Source of the DNA: Polyangium jinanense
GTDB lineage: Bacteria; Myxococcota; Polyangia; Polyangiales; Polyangiaceae
Length of the DNA stretch: 64,000 bases
Direction of reading: 5' to 3'
Assembly (NCBI RefSeq): GCF_028435365.1
Contig: NZ_JAGTJJ010000047.1
Location: 27,808 to 91,807 of the forward strand
Shown: positions 1-9,312 of the stretch, piece by piece
Layout: each line of letters starts with the position of its first letter
How positions within the stretch are numbered: the first letter of the stretch is position 1
The notes under the pieces: model-generated
What the model was told of the DNA's origin: nothing
Database searches by the model: none
What the model saw: the letters and a program-made list of their open reading frames with translations, nothing else
Made by a program: the position numbers and the translations under genes

Positions 1-1
1 G

Positions 2-2638
2 CTGCGGCCAGCGTGGGCCGAGCGGGTCGAGCCGCTGCTCCGGCGGGTCCGTGATGCCGGGGAAGCCATTCGCGGCGTGGAGTTTCGCGGGCCGGGAAGC
101 GCTCCGAACGAGGAGCGCCACTGGGTCATGAACTATTATGCGATTCGCGACCGCCGCGGCGAGGTGCGCGGCATCGGCGTCGTATCCCTGGACATCACGG
201 CCCAGAAGCGGGTCGAGAATCAGCTCCGGGAGAGCGAGGAGCGCTTCCAGCAATTCATGCGCAATTGCCCGGCATCGGCCTACATCAAGGACGCCGATTT
301 GCGGTACGTCTGGGTGAACGCCTACCTCGAACGGAGGCTCGAGCGCCCTCTCGAGCAATGGATCGGGGGGACGGACGCCGACATCTTCCCGCCGGAGGAG
401 GCCGCGCGCGTCGGCGAGAATGATCGCGCCGTGCTCACCAGTGGCGCCGTGACCAGTCTCGTGGAGACCGTGACGGTGGCGGGGCGGCCTGCACATTACC
501 TCTCCTACAAGTTCCCGATGCACGACAGCCATGGCCGCGCGATGCTCGCCGGGATGTCCGTGAACATCACCGATCAGGTGGAAGCACAGGAGCGCGTTCG
601 GCGGCTCAATGCGGAGCTCGAGGCGAAGGCGGGCGAGCTGCAGACGGTGCTCGACCTCGTCCCGATTGCGATTTTTATGGCGCATGATCCGAACTGCCAA
701 CGCGTCACCGGCAATCGTGCTGCAGCCGAGCTCATCGACGCGAGGGGGCGGGCAAACCTCTCCTTGACGGTAGCGTCCGAAGAGCGCCACACGCCTCAAA
801 AGCTCCTGCACGAAGGGCGCGAGCTCGGGCCGATGGAGATGCCCATGCGGCGAGCCGCGCGTGGCCACCCGGTCCGTGGCGAAGAATACGACATCGTATT
901 CGAGGATGGCCGCAGAAAGCACTTCTTCGGGTATGCGTCGCCGCTCTACGACGCCGAGCACCACATCCGGGGGAGCATCGCGGCGTTTCTGGACATCACC
1001 GATCGCAAGTTCACCGAAGCCAACCTCGAACGACGCACGCGGCGGCTCCAGCTTCTCTGGGAGGCGGCCCGCATTTTGATGACCGTTCACGACCTGGATG
1101 CGATGGTTCGCGCGCTCTTCGAGAAGATCCGCGCCGATCTCGGTCTCGACCTCTACGAAAACTGCGTGGTCGAGCCCCAAGCTCCGCGCTTGCGCCTCGT
1201 ATCGAGCGCCGGGATCCCGCCCGAAGCCGCCGCGGCGCTCGCGTCGATCGACTTCGGCGGGTTGATTTGCGGCGAGGTCGCGGAGCGCTCGGAGCCCATC
1301 GTCCTGACCGACGTGCAGGACTCGACCGATGCAAGGGCAGCGTCGCTTCGCGAGCTCGGCGTACAGGCGTACGTCTGCAATCCGCTCATGGCCGGTGGAC
1401 GGCTCGTCGGGACCTTGTCGTTCGGCAGTTGCAGCAAGCGTGCATTCACGCAGGACGAGGTGGAGTTTCTCGAGACGATCACGCAGTACGTCGCCGTCGC
1501 GGGCGAGCGGTTACTGCTCATCGAGCAGCTCCGCGAGGCGGATCGACGAAAAGACACGTTCATCGCGACGCTCGCCCACGAGCTACGCAATCCGCTCGCC
1601 CCCATCCGGAACGCGGTGCAGCTCTTGAAAGCGAAAGGCCCGCCGGAGCCGAAGCTCGTCTGGTGCCGGAACGTGATCGACAGGCAGGTCCATTACATGA
1701 CCCGATTGCTCGAAGACCTGCTGGACGTCTCGCGCATTTCCCGCGGGAAGCTCGAGGTGCGAAGAGAGCGCGTCGCGCTGAGCGCCGTCATCGATGTCGC
1801 CGTCGAGACGAGCCGACCGATGGTCGAAGCCGGACGGCATCAGCTCACGGTGAGCCTTCCGGCGAGCTCGATCTGCGTCGACGGGGATCCCGTGCGGCTC
1901 GCCCAGGTCTTTTCGAATTTGCTCAACAATGCAGCGAAGTACACGCCTGAAGGGGGCGAGATCTCGCTTTCCGTGGAGCGTCGAGAGACGATCGTGGTCG
2001 TATCGGTCCGGGACAACGGGATCGGCATCACGAGCGACATGCTGCCGAAAGTATTCGATATCTTCGCGCAGGCGGCGCCTGCGCTCGAGCGGGCGCAGGG
2101 CGGGCTCGGCATTGGTTTGTCGCTCGTGAAGGGTCTGGTCGAGCTGCACGGTGGAAAGGTGTCGGTGCGGAGCGAGGGTTCGAATTGCGGCAGCGAGTTC
2201 AGCGTCGAGCTTCCGATCGTCGGATTGCCGCAGGCCAGCGATTCCGACGAGCATGCCGCGTCCGTGCTCGTGGTGAAGCATCGCGTGCTCGTGGTCGACG
2301 ACAATGTCGACAATGCCGATAGCCTCGCCGCGCTGCTGGAGATCACGGGCAGCGAGGTGATGACCGCCTACGACGGCGAGCAAGCGCTCCGGATCGCCGA
2401 GTCGTTCAAGCCGACCGTGATGCTGCTCGACATCGGAATGCCGCGGATGAACGGCTATCAGGTCTGCCGTAGGCTCCGCGAGCAGGCGTGGGGGCGCGCC
2501 GTGTTCCTCATTGCGATGACCGGCTGGGGACAGACCGAGGACCGTCGTCAGACCCAGGAGGCGGGCTTCGACCACCATCTGGTCAAGCCGGTGGACAGCA
2601 CCGCGCTGATGAAGCTCCTTGCGGAGCGGAGCCCGTAG
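2..2638 (+). CDS. Hybrid sensor histidine kinase (PAS-PAS-PAS-GAF-HisKA-HATPase-REC), 5' truncated
   Basis: Two-component hybrid kinase, presumably cytosolic. The reading frame is open to the left edge of the window, so the true start lies outside; a GTG at 77 is only an internal candidate. Counting from that GTG, residues 1-60 are the tail of a PAS fold (ending in VVSLDIT), two more PAS domains cover about 57-175 and 185-315, and a GAF domain about 330-475. HisKA follows with the phosphoacceptor in LAHELRNPL (His about 501), then an HATPase_c domain with an N box (NLLNNAAKYTPEGG), DNGIGI and GLGIGLSLVKGL. The C-terminal receiver begins at VLVVDDNVDNAD and carries the phospho-Asp in MLLDIGMP. 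No membrane segment is visible in the part seen. It converges on a PAS-STAS gene. The signal is unknown. Confidence 0.93.
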   Translation: MRPAWAERVEPLLRRVRDAGEAIRGVEFRGPGSAPNEERHWVMNYYAIRDRRGEVRGIGVVSLDITAQKRVENQLRESEERFQQFMRNCPASAYIKDADLRYVWVNAYLERRLERPLEQWIGGTDADIFPPEEAARVGENDRAVLTSGAVTSLVETVTVAGRPAHYLSYKFPMHDSHGRAMLAGMSVNITDQVEAQERVRRLNAELEAKAGELQTVLDLVPIAIFMAHDPNCQRVTGNRAAAELIDARGRANLSLTVASEERHTPQKLLHEGRELGPMEMPMRRAARGHPVRGEEYDIVFEDGRRKHFFGYASPLYDAEHHIRGSIAAFLDITDRKFTEANLERRTRRLQLLWEAARILMTVHDLDAMVRALFEKIRADLGLDLYENCVVEPQAPRLRLVSSAGIPPEAAAALASIDFGGLICGEVAERSEPIVLTDVQDSTDARAASLRELGVQAYVCNPLMAGGRLVGTLSFGSCSKRAFTQDEVEFLETITQYVAVAGERLLLIEQLREADRRKDTFIATLAHELRNPLAPIRNAVQLLKAKGPPEPKLVWCRNVIDRQVHYMTRLLEDLLDVSRISRGKLEVRRERVALSAVIDVAVETSRPMVEAGRHQLTVSLPASSICVDGDPVRLAQVFSNLLNNAAKYTPEGGEISLSVERRETIVVVSVRDNGIGITSDMLPKVFDIFAQAAPALERAQGGLGIGLSLVKGLVELHGGKVSVRSEGSNCGSEFSVELPIVGLPQASDSDEHAASVLVVKHRVLVVDDNVDNADSLAALLEITGSEVMTAYDGEQALRIAESFKPTVMLLDIGMPRMNGYQVCRRLREQAWGRAVFLIAMTGWGQTEDRRQTQEAGFDHHLVKPVDSTALMKLLAERSP

Positions 2639-2644
2639 GGAAGG

Positions 2645-2668
2645 GGAGCGCGGGCGGGAATGCGCTCC
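2645..2668. terminator. Hairpin between convergent genes, possible bidirectional terminator
   Basis: GGAGCGC at 2645-2651 pairs perfectly with GCGCTCC at 2662-2668 across a 10-nt loop. It lies between the stop codons of the hybrid kinase (+) and the PAS-STAS gene (-). There is no clear T-run, so the terminator role is inferred from position and stem only. Confidence 0.4.
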
Positions 2669-3609
2669 TATCGCCGTCCCAGGGAGCGGCGCAATCCTTC
2701 CTGCAGGGTCGCGAAGGTGCATACATTCTCGAAGCCAAGGTCGTCCTCCACCAGTGTGCGCGCCGTTTGCGTGGAGATGCCGACGACCATGCATTGCGCA
2801 CCCAGCAATTCGGCGGCGCGCACCGCGTCCCGCAGGTGACGCGCCGCGTCCGCGTCGAGAACCGGCACGCCGGTGACGTCGAGGATGACCTTCTCCGCGC
2901 TCGCCTCCACGATCGACCGGAGCAGGACCTCGAGGATTCGCGCGCCGCGCGCCGCGTCGATGCGGCCGATCAGTGGCACGGCGAGGATGCCCTTCCAGAT
3001 CCGGAGCACGGGCGTGGACAATGCGGCGATCGCCTGCTGCTGCTCCTCGCTCACGCGAAGCTGCTCCGCGAGTTCCGCGGTGCGTGCGGTCACGGCGGCC
3101 TCGAGCTCGTCCTTCTGCTGCCGCAGCTCCTCCTCCGAGTGCTTGAGCTCGCCGACGTCGAAATGGAGCTGTATCACCTCGCATACCTCGTCGTTTGCTC
3201 CCTTCACCGGGAAAAGCGCCGAGGCGACCCAGCGAACCCTGCCCTGATCAACGGCTTCGTTCTGGTGTGGATCGTACCGGATGGTGGGCAACCGCGTAGC
3301 CTTCCCCTCCAGGAATGCCTGCTCGATGAGATGCATGAACCCCTGGGCGACGACCTGGGGATCGTTTCGCAGCCTATAATCGGCGACGAGCTCGACCGGT
3401 GTGTGCCAGAGCTGTTCCCAGCCCGCGTTGACCTCCTTGGTGCGGCTCTCGGGATCGTAGACCTGGAGGCTGACGGCGCCTCCGTCGAACAGGGCTTGAT
3501 ACCGCCGCGCCGGGATTTCCAGCTCGGCAATGCGCCGCCGCAGCGCCGCATTCTCGCGCGCGAGGTCCTCGAGCGCCTGTTCGGCGTCAATGGATTGTCT
3601 GTGATTCAT
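2668..3609 (-). CDS. PAS-STAS protein, RsbR-type stressosome regulator
   Basis: The 313-aa product has a short N-terminal coiled coil (about 10-35), a PAS domain (about 37-152), a second coiled coil (about 155-195) and a C-terminal STAS domain (196-310) starting at AIAALSTPVL. This N-sensor plus STAS layout is that of RsbR co-antagonists, which form stressosomes with RsbS and release the RsbT kinase. The STAS core keeps LDVTGVPVLD, with Thr at the place where RsbR/RsbS proteins are phosphorylated. No rsbS or rsbT gene is in the window. I chose ATG 3609 because the upstream 14 codons (from 3651) are Arg/Pro-rich and low in homology signal; neither start has a strong Shine-Dalgarno (SD) sequence. 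It converges with the hybrid kinase. Confidence 0.88.
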   Translation of the reverse strand: MNHRQSIDAEQALEDLARENAALRRRIAELEIPARRYQALFDGGAVSLQVYDPESRTKEVNAGWEQLWHTPVELVADYRLRNDPQVVAQGFMHLIEQAFLEGKATRLPTIRYDPHQNEAVDQGRVRWVASALFPVKGANDEVCEVIQLHFDVGELKHSEEELRQQKDELEAAVTARTAELAEQLRVSEEQQQAIAALSTPVLRIWKGILAVPLIGRIDAARGARILEVLLRSIVEASAEKVILDVTGVPVLDADAARHLRDAVRAAELLGAQCMVVGISTQTARTLVEDDLGFENVCTFATLQEGLRRSLGRR

Positions 3610-3737
3610 TGTCCGGCATTCACGACGGCCAGGTGGCCGTGCCCGCATCACGAGGAATTCGATGCGAGCGCCGGGCGGGTTTTACGTGCACCAACGGGTA
3701 CAGTGCAAGCGGAAAAAGGCCGTGGCATTTGCCCGAC

Positions 3738-4595
3738 TCAGCACTCCCAGAAGGCGTCCTTCGCGAAGACGTAGAACCGACCATCGCCACCGCAGTTGAG
3801 GTCCTCGACGAGATCTTCGTCGAACTGCGCCAGGAAGTCGGCGGCGCCGTCGTCCTCGTCGTGCGTCTGGAGCCAGCCGGGGCGACCGAGCGCGCGTGCG
3901 CGGAGATCGCGGATGAGGTCGCGGATCGCTTCGATGCGGCCGTCTTCGTCGTCGGCGTAGGGATCGAGTACCACCGAGGGGATCGCAATGCGCACGGCCT
4001 CGTAGCATCCGCCGTCGTCGCCGTGGCCCTTCGCGAGCGCCGCTTCGGAGAGCAGCACGACCGCGGTCTCGCCGCTGTCGCGCTCCCAGGCGCAGTTTTC
4101 CTCGCGCTTCGACACGAAGACCGCGAGCGCGCGGACGTCCTCGCCATGGCCCGTCCGCTCGCGCAGCTCGGGCATCGCCGCATAGTCGAGGGTGATCACG
4201 TGCTCCATCGGCTCGCTCTTGCACTTCGGCCACGCTTTCTTCGTGATGCCCTTCGGCGACGACGCCGTACGCAGCGTCGACGCGGGATCGAGCACGCGGC
4301 GCGGCACGAGCGCGTAGATTGCCGCATCAAGCGGGAGCCCCAAGGCCTCGGCACGCGCGCGGATGGCTTCGATCTCCGCGGGCCTGGGCCACTCCACGAT
4401 CGGCGGCGTGGCCCCCGTGGTCATCCTCGCATGAAGCTCCTCGCCGCGGGCGCGCACCGCGGGATCGGGGTGGTCGCGGAGGGCCTCGATCCAGGCGCCG
4501 AGCTTCGCCGCCGGGAACCGGACGAGCGTCTCGTCGTGCCCCACAAGCGCGCCGGCACGGAGCTGCGTGACGATCGGCTCCGAGCGTGAGCCCAT
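3738..4595 (-). CDS. DUF1963 (YwqG)-like protein
   Basis: Protein of about 285 aa without signal peptide or membrane segments. The second half looks like the DUF1963/YwqG fold: a strand such as HVITLDYAAMPEL, a long variable middle, then GRPGWLQ and a closing block (ADFLAQFDEDLVEDLN, GDGRFYVFAKDAF) that resembles the family's Q-[IL]-D ... G-x-[LF]-Y-x-F ending. The function of that family is unknown. The N-terminal 100 residues are helical and Ala/Glu-rich. The start is taken at ATG 4595; upstream codons to 4727 run antisense through the divergent gene and are probably not translated. The two genes overlap head to head by about 29 bp if both starts are right. Confidence 0.6.
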   Translation of the reverse strand: MGSRSEPIVTQLRAGALVGHDETLVRFPAAKLGAWIEALRDHPDPAVRARGEELHARMTTGATPPIVEWPRPAEIEAIRARAEALGLPLDAAIYALVPRRVLDPASTLRTASSPKGITKKAWPKCKSEPMEHVITLDYAAMPELRERTGHGEDVRALAVFVSKREENCAWERDSGETAVVLLSEAALAKGHGDDGGCYEAVRIAIPSVVLDPYADDEDGRIEAIRDLIRDLRARALGRPGWLQTHDEDDGAADFLAQFDEDLVEDLNCGGDGRFYVFAKDAFWEC

Positions 4596-5034
4596 CGCCG
4601 CCGTCGATCGCGCGCTCGCGGCCCTGGCCGCCGCGGAGATCCTCGATCCACGGGCGCGCGAGGACATCGTCGCCGAGGAGTCGCCGCGTCTCGCGAGGAC
4701 GTGGGCAGCCGTGCGCGGGATGTACATGCGCCTCGCGACCGCGCCGTCGCTCCAGGAGCTCGCCGATCACGCCGGCGTTTCGTTGCGCCAGCTCGCGCGC
4801 GACATCGACGAGCTCGGGGCCACGTTTCCGCTCGGTGCCGACGGCTTTCGCGAGCTCACGGGCGACATTCGCCTGCGCTGGGCGGTGCTGCTCCTCTCCT
4901 CGCCTGGGCTGCGTGTCGCCGACGTCGCCCGCAGCGCCGGCTACGGCAGCAGTGTGGCGCTTGGCCGGGCCTTTCGCGAGGCCGGCCTGCCCCCGCCGAG
5001 CACCGTGCGCCGCGCCTTCGGCGACAATGGCTGA
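4567..5034 (+). CDS. AraC-type helix-turn-helix regulator (DNA-binding part only)
   Basis: A 155-aa protein whose C-terminal ~105 residues look like the two HTH units of AraC/XylS regulators: LQELADHAGVSLRQLARDI as the first HTH and VADVARSAGYGSSVALGRAF as the second, with the usual Gly-Tyr-x-S pattern before the recognition helix. The N-terminal ~50 residues are short for a ligand-binding cupin domain, so no effector domain is evident. The start is a GTG at 4567 overlapping the divergent DUF1963-like gene; the next in-frame ATG (4720) would begin right at the HTH. It may regulate its divergent neighbour (inference). Confidence 0.7.
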   Translation: MTIGSEREPIAAVDRALAALAAAEILDPRAREDIVAEESPRLARTWAAVRGMYMRLATAPSLQELADHAGVSLRQLARDIDELGATFPLGADGFRELTGDIRLRWAVLLLSSPGLRVADVARSAGYGSSVALGRAFREAGLPPPSTVRRAFGDNG

Positions 5035-5038
5035 TCGA

Positions 5039-8000
5039 TCACCGCCGAATGCGAGCCACCCAGGCCTCGACGTCCGCGGCGGCGGCCACTGCCCTCGGTC
5101 CGGACGCGAGATATCCCGCCCGTGCCTCGTCCGCGAGCACGACCGCGCGCCGCCGGTCCTCCCCGGCCGCCACGAGCGCATGCGCGAGGGAATACCGTGC
5201 GTCCGCCAGCCTGGTCGGGTCGCCCGGATGACGCAGGAGCAAAGCGATCGCGCGCTCGAGCAGCGGAATGGCTCGTTTGGGTGCGTGACGCTCGATATGG
5301 ATGTCCGCGAGCGGGACGAGCGCGTCCGCGAGCGAAGGGTGATCCTTCCCGAGCCGCGCCTCGTTGATGGCGAGGGAGCGCTCGACGAGCGGCTCGGCTG
5401 CATCCAGGCGGCCGACCGCGCCATAGATCCTGCCCAGCATGTCGAGCGTGCTCGCGACGAGCGGATGCTCCGGCCCGAGCGCCTTCTCACGAATCTCGAG
5501 CGCGCGACGCAGGAGCGAGAGCGCCTCCTCGTGGGCCCCTTCGTCGTGACGCACGATGGCAATGAAGACCAGCGTGCTGGCGACGACGGCGTGATCCGCG
5601 CCGAGGATTTTTTCACGTATCGCGAGCGAGCGGCGGTAATGGTCGAGCGCCTCCTGTTTGCGCCCCAGCATGTGCAGGGCACGCCCCATGGCTTCGAGGC
5701 AACTTGCCGCTTGCTCGGAGTCCTCGCCGCGCTTGTGGCGCTCCCCCTCGTAGGCTTGCTGGAAGAGAGGTAGCGCCGCGGCGTGGTTGCCCCGGACCGT
5801 GAGGATCCGGGCCAGATCGAAGAGCGCCACCAATCGCACCGGGTGCTCGGGCGGCAAACTTCGCTCGCTGCTCTCGACGATGGATCGGCTCTCGGCCTCG
5901 GCCTCGGCCATCGCACCGCTCTCCTTGTGGACGAGGACGAGCGCTCGGCGCGCGTGCAGCGCCGACGGATGGTCTTTGCCGAGTGTATTCGACAGGGTGG
6001 CGATCGCTCGATCGACGGACGCTCGGGCCTCGGCGAGCTTGCCCTGAGAGCGCTCTGCGCTCCCGAGCCCTTGCAGCGAGGCCGCGAGGAGCTCGGGGTC
6101 GTGGGGCGCGAAGCGCTCGACCTGCTCGATGGCGTGCCGACAATCCGCCTCGATCTGCGGCGCATCGGCGAGCGCATTGCCTCGCGTGCAGATCCGCACC
6201 GACAGCCGCGCGAGGAGCTCCGGATTGGCCCCGCGCCTGCGAAGCGCCGCCCGCGCATACTCCAGGGCGCGTGCAGCCTCGTCGACCCGGCGCACGTCGA
6301 AGGCCAGCATGCCGAACAGATCGACCCAGGCGCTCGCCACGATCTCGTCGTGGTGACTCGAAATCGCCGCGTGGGCCGCCGCGTGATAATCCCCCTCGGC
6401 TTCGCGATCCTTACCGAGGAGGTCGCGAAAGCGCGCGCGCAAGTAAAGCGCCTCTGCTTCCAGCGGACCATAACGTGTTTCGGCGGCGCGCGCGACCAAA
6501 GGATCGACCCGCGAGAGCCCGTTCTCGTAACGCCCTACGGCGAGCTCCGCGCGCGCACGGGAGAGATCCCCCGTGACCCGGGTGATTGCCTCCTGCGCCG
6601 CCGTGCCCTCCGGACGCGGATCCATCGAGGAGAGCGACTCCAGATTGGCGCAATCGCTGACGGGCGCGAGCTCGGAGACCGCATGCGCGCTTTGGTCGAC
6701 CACGGCGACGTCGGCCTGCGCGAGCGCCTGGGTGAGCGCGCCGAGGTCGGCGAGCCGCCGCTCGAGGCACACCATGCGCCGGCCGAGCTGCTCTTCCGTC
6801 TGCTCGCCGCGCACCCGGGTCGCCTCGCAGGCCTGTGTATGCGCGTCCGCCCATTCCGTCGCGCGCCGGTCGAGATGCGCCGCGACCTGATCAAAAGCCC
6901 CCGCCGCATAAGGCAGCCCGGTCGCGACAAACGCCTCACGGACGGCGGCACGCCCGGACGCGTCCCACACGCCCTCGAGCCTCCTCGACGCCCCGCGACA
7001 AGGCGGCTCCGCCGAAGGCCCCATCGACGCCCGGACGACCCCGCCCGCGACGACGGCCGCGAGCAGCGGGACGACCCACATCGCAATCCGTCGGCGGAGC
7101 GCGCGCCGATCCCGTTCGAGGATGGCGAGCAGATCCACGAGCGAGGGGTGCCGGGCTTCGGGTTTCGCGGACAAACCACGCCGGAGGGCCTCGTTCAGCC
7201 AGGCAGGGATATCGGCCGCGCGCGGGGCGTGGATGTCTCCGCGCTGAATGGAATCGAGGATCTCGGCCTGTGTATCGCCGCGGAAGGGGCGTACGCCGTG
7301 GAGAGCCTCGTGGAGGGCGACGCAAAAGCTGAATTGGTCCGCGCGCGCGTCGGCGCGCCGGCCCTGATGTTGTTCGGGCGCCATGTAGGCGGGCGTGCCG
7401 GCGACGACGGTCTGCACCGCCTCCGTCTCCGCGCCCGAGCTCGAAGCTTTCGTGTCCCGGGGATGCCCGTCCCGCGCGAGGCCAAAATCGAGCACCCGAA
7501 CCCTGCCATCACGCCCGACCACCACGTTCGCGGGCTTGAAGTCCCGGTGCACGATCCCCATCGCGTGCGCGGCGGCGAGCCCCCGGCCCGCTTGGAGAAA
7601 CACCGGTAGGATCTCGGGCAAGGGGCGACGGCGCTCCGCGAGCCACGCGGCGAGCGTCGGCCCCTCGACGAACTCCATCACGATGAAGACGTTTCCGTCG
7701 GTCACCCCCACGTCGTGGATCGAGACCACGTTCGGATGGGCGAGGCGGGCCAGCGTCTGCGCTTCGGAGAGCAGGCGCGCTCGGGCCGGCTCGCTCCCTT
7801 CCCCTCGGTCCTCGGCGCGGAGCACCTTCAATGCCACCCGCCGGTTCAGCTCCGGATCGTAGGCGGCATACACCACGCCCATACCGCCGGCGCCCACACG
7901 GGAGAGCACGACGTACCGGCTGACGGCGCTTCCAGGCTGAAGCGGGGCCTCGGCGCCGGGCGGGCGCGTGTCCTTGGCCGTCGTGGCAAGGTCTTTGGGA

Positions 8001-8182
8001 CGGCCGGCGAGCTCCGGCGTCGCGCTGGTCTCCCGTGACGTGTGGAGGGGCTGTCCCACCACGGCGAGCAGCTCCTGGCACGCGGGGCATTCGTCCACGT
8101 GGTGCTCGGTCCGCGCGGCCGTCTCGGGGGCGAGGTGGCCGCCGAGGAGCGCGTTCAGCGTGTTCTCACCCGGGCAATCCAT
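5039..8182 (-). CDS. Ser/Thr protein kinase with N-terminal zinc-finger, one TM and TPR array
   Basis: The 1047-aa product starts with a short anti-sigma-type zinc finger (HHVDECPACQ, about residues 27-36), followed by a PknB-like kinase: Gly-loop GAGGMGVVYA, invariant Lys about 119, HRDFKPAN with catalytic Asp about 214, DFG at 232-234 and APE-type MAPEQ. A single membrane helix at about 367-383 (MWVVPLLAAVVAGGVV) precedes a long region of TPR-like repeats with recurring ALxHYRRSLAIREKxLGxDH units. The TPR part is therefore expected outside the cytosol. ATG 8182 is preferred; the longer frame needs a TTG at 8224. It is divergent from a sigma-70 factor gene only about 80 bp away, which suggests that kinase and sigma factor act together (inference from context plus zinc finger). 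Confidence 0.9.
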   Translation of the reverse strand: MDCPGENTLNALLGGHLAPETAARTEHHVDECPACQELLAVVGQPLHTSRETSATPELAGRPKDLATTAKDTRPPGAEAPLQPGSAVSRYVVLSRVGAGGMGVVYAAYDPELNRRVALKVLRAEDRGEGSEPARARLLSEAQTLARLAHPNVVSIHDVGVTDGNVFIVMEFVEGPTLAAWLAERRRPLPEILPVFLQAGRGLAAAHAMGIVHRDFKPANVVVGRDGRVRVLDFGLARDGHPRDTKASSSGAETEAVQTVVAGTPAYMAPEQHQGRRADARADQFSFCVALHEALHGVRPFRGDTQAEILDSIQRGDIHAPRAADIPAWLNEALRRGLSAKPEARHPSLVDLLAILERDRRALRRRIAMWVVPLLAAVVAGGVVRASMGPSAEPPCRGASRRLEGVWDASGRAAVREAFVATGLPYAAGAFDQVAAHLDRRATEWADAHTQACEATRVRGEQTEEQLGRRMVCLERRLADLGALTQALAQADVAVVDQSAHAVSELAPVSDCANLESLSSMDPRPEGTAAQEAITRVTGDLSRARAELAVGRYENGLSRVDPLVARAAETRYGPLEAEALYLRARFRDLLGKDREAEGDYHAAAHAAISSHHDEIVASAWVDLFGMLAFDVRRVDEAARALEYARAALRRRGANPELLARLSVRICTRGNALADAPQIEADCRHAIEQVERFAPHDPELLAASLQGLGSAERSQGKLAEARASVDRAIATLSNTLGKDHPSALHARRALVLVHKESGAMAEAEAESRSIVESSERSLPPEHPVRLVALFDLARILTVRGNHAAALPLFQQAYEGERHKRGEDSEQAASCLEAMGRALHMLGRKQEALDHYRRSLAIREKILGADHAVVASTLVFIAIVRHDEGAHEEALSLLRRALEIREKALGPEHPLVASTLDMLGRIYGAVGRLDAAEPLVERSLAINEARLGKDHPSLADALVPLADIHIERHAPKRAIPLLERAIALLLRHPGDPTRLADARYSLAHALVAAGEDRRRAVVLADEARAGYLASGPRAVAAAADVEAWVARIRR

Positions 8183-8263
8183 GCGAAGACAGGGCACGTT
8201 ATCGTGCGCGTCTTCTGCGGGCAAGAGCGCGACCGGGCCCTCTTGGCAGGATCCGCTCCCGTG

Positions 8264-9181
8264 ATGCTACCATGCGTGCACATGGGAGACGGACCGGCTC
8301 TGGCTCGCTGCTTCTCGACTGCGTGGAGAGCCGCGCGGCCGGACGCTCCCGCGGATTGGCTCGATCTCGACGAGACCTCGCTCGAGGCGGCGCTCGCCTC
8401 CCTTCTCGCCGCGGCGCGCGCGACATGGACCGACGTCAGAATCGAGCCCGATGTATTCATTCCCTACCTTGCCGCGAGGATTGACACGGATGTCCCATTG
8501 ATTCGCGCGCTGTCGCACCGCGCGTGCGCGGACCTGTACCTCGCCTGCGCTTGCGCCCGCGGCGACGCGACGGCCATCGCGACGTTCGACAGGACCTTGC
8601 TGCGTGACGTCACGGCTGCGCTCTCCCGTATCGACCTCGGGAGCACCACGCTGGAGGACCTCAGGGACCGTATCCGGCATCGTATCCTCGTCGGCGAGGG
8701 TGGCGTGCTTCCGCGAATCGCCGAATACGCGGGCCGGGGGGATCTGCGCGGGTGGGTCCGTGTCGTCGCCGTCCGCGAGGCGCTCGGCCTTTTGCGCAAA
8801 CAGAAGCGTGAAGAGCGCGCCCACCTCGAGCTCGCCCAGATCGACCCCGCGTCGGGTGATCCCGAGCTCGCCCGGATCGAGCGGCTTTACCACGAGGAGT
8901 TCCAGAGCGCGTTCCGGGAAGCGCTGGCCTCGCTGTCGCCGCGCGAGCGCAACCTCCTCCGCCAGCACTACCAGCAGGGCCTCGGCATCGACGAGCTCGG
9001 TGTGCTTTACGACATCCACCGCGCGACGGCGGCCCGCTGGCTCGCCCGTGCCCGCGAGCGCCTCGCCTCCGGCACGCGGCAGCGCATGCGCGAACGCCTG
9101 CAGGTCGAACGCGGCGAGTTGGACAACATTCTCCGCCTCATCCAGAGCCGGCTCGAGATCACCCTGCGGTCGCAGGGCTAG
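8264..9181 (+). CDS. RNA polymerase sigma-70 family factor, myxobacterial type
   Basis: About 305 aa. A region-2-like block (ADLYLACACARGDATAIATFDRTLL ... with LRGWVRVVAVREALGLLRKQKRE) is followed by a region-4 HTH (EALASLSPRERNLLRQHYQQGLGIDELGVLYDIHRATAARWLARARERLA). It fits the sigma-70 subfamily that is expanded in Myxococcales and carries extra N-terminal sequence compared with ordinary ECF factors. Two in-frame ATGs are possible, 8264 (weak AGGA 12 nt upstream) and 8282; the frame itself extends back to 8042 but that part is antisense to the kinase gene. Divergent from the zinc-finger kinase, which may be its regulator. Confidence 0.85.
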   Translation: MLPCVHMGDGPALARCFSTAWRAARPDAPADWLDLDETSLEAALASLLAAARATWTDVRIEPDVFIPYLAARIDTDVPLIRALSHRACADLYLACACARGDATAIATFDRTLLRDVTAALSRIDLGSTTLEDLRDRIRHRILVGEGGVLPRIAEYAGRGDLRGWVRVVAVREALGLLRKQKREERAHLELAQIDPASGDPELARIERLYHEEFQSAFREALASLSPRERNLLRQHYQQGLGIDELGVLYDIHRATAARWLARARERLASGTRQRMRERLQVERGELDNILRLIQSRLEITLRSQG

Positions 9182-9312
9182 GCGGCGAGGAACCGACGTC
9201 GACATTTTCAAAAAAAAATGCGACCCCGGGCCGCGACGAGCATCCCCCGGATGCAGGGCCTGCGCCTGATGGCGCGCCGTCAGGTGGCATGCTGACGTCC
9301 GGAGTTGTGAAA

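Noticed and set aside
4327..6471. Minus-strand open frame of 714 aa
   Set aside because: Its product is Arg/Ser-rich low-complexity sequence and overlaps the real kinase/TPR gene in another frame.
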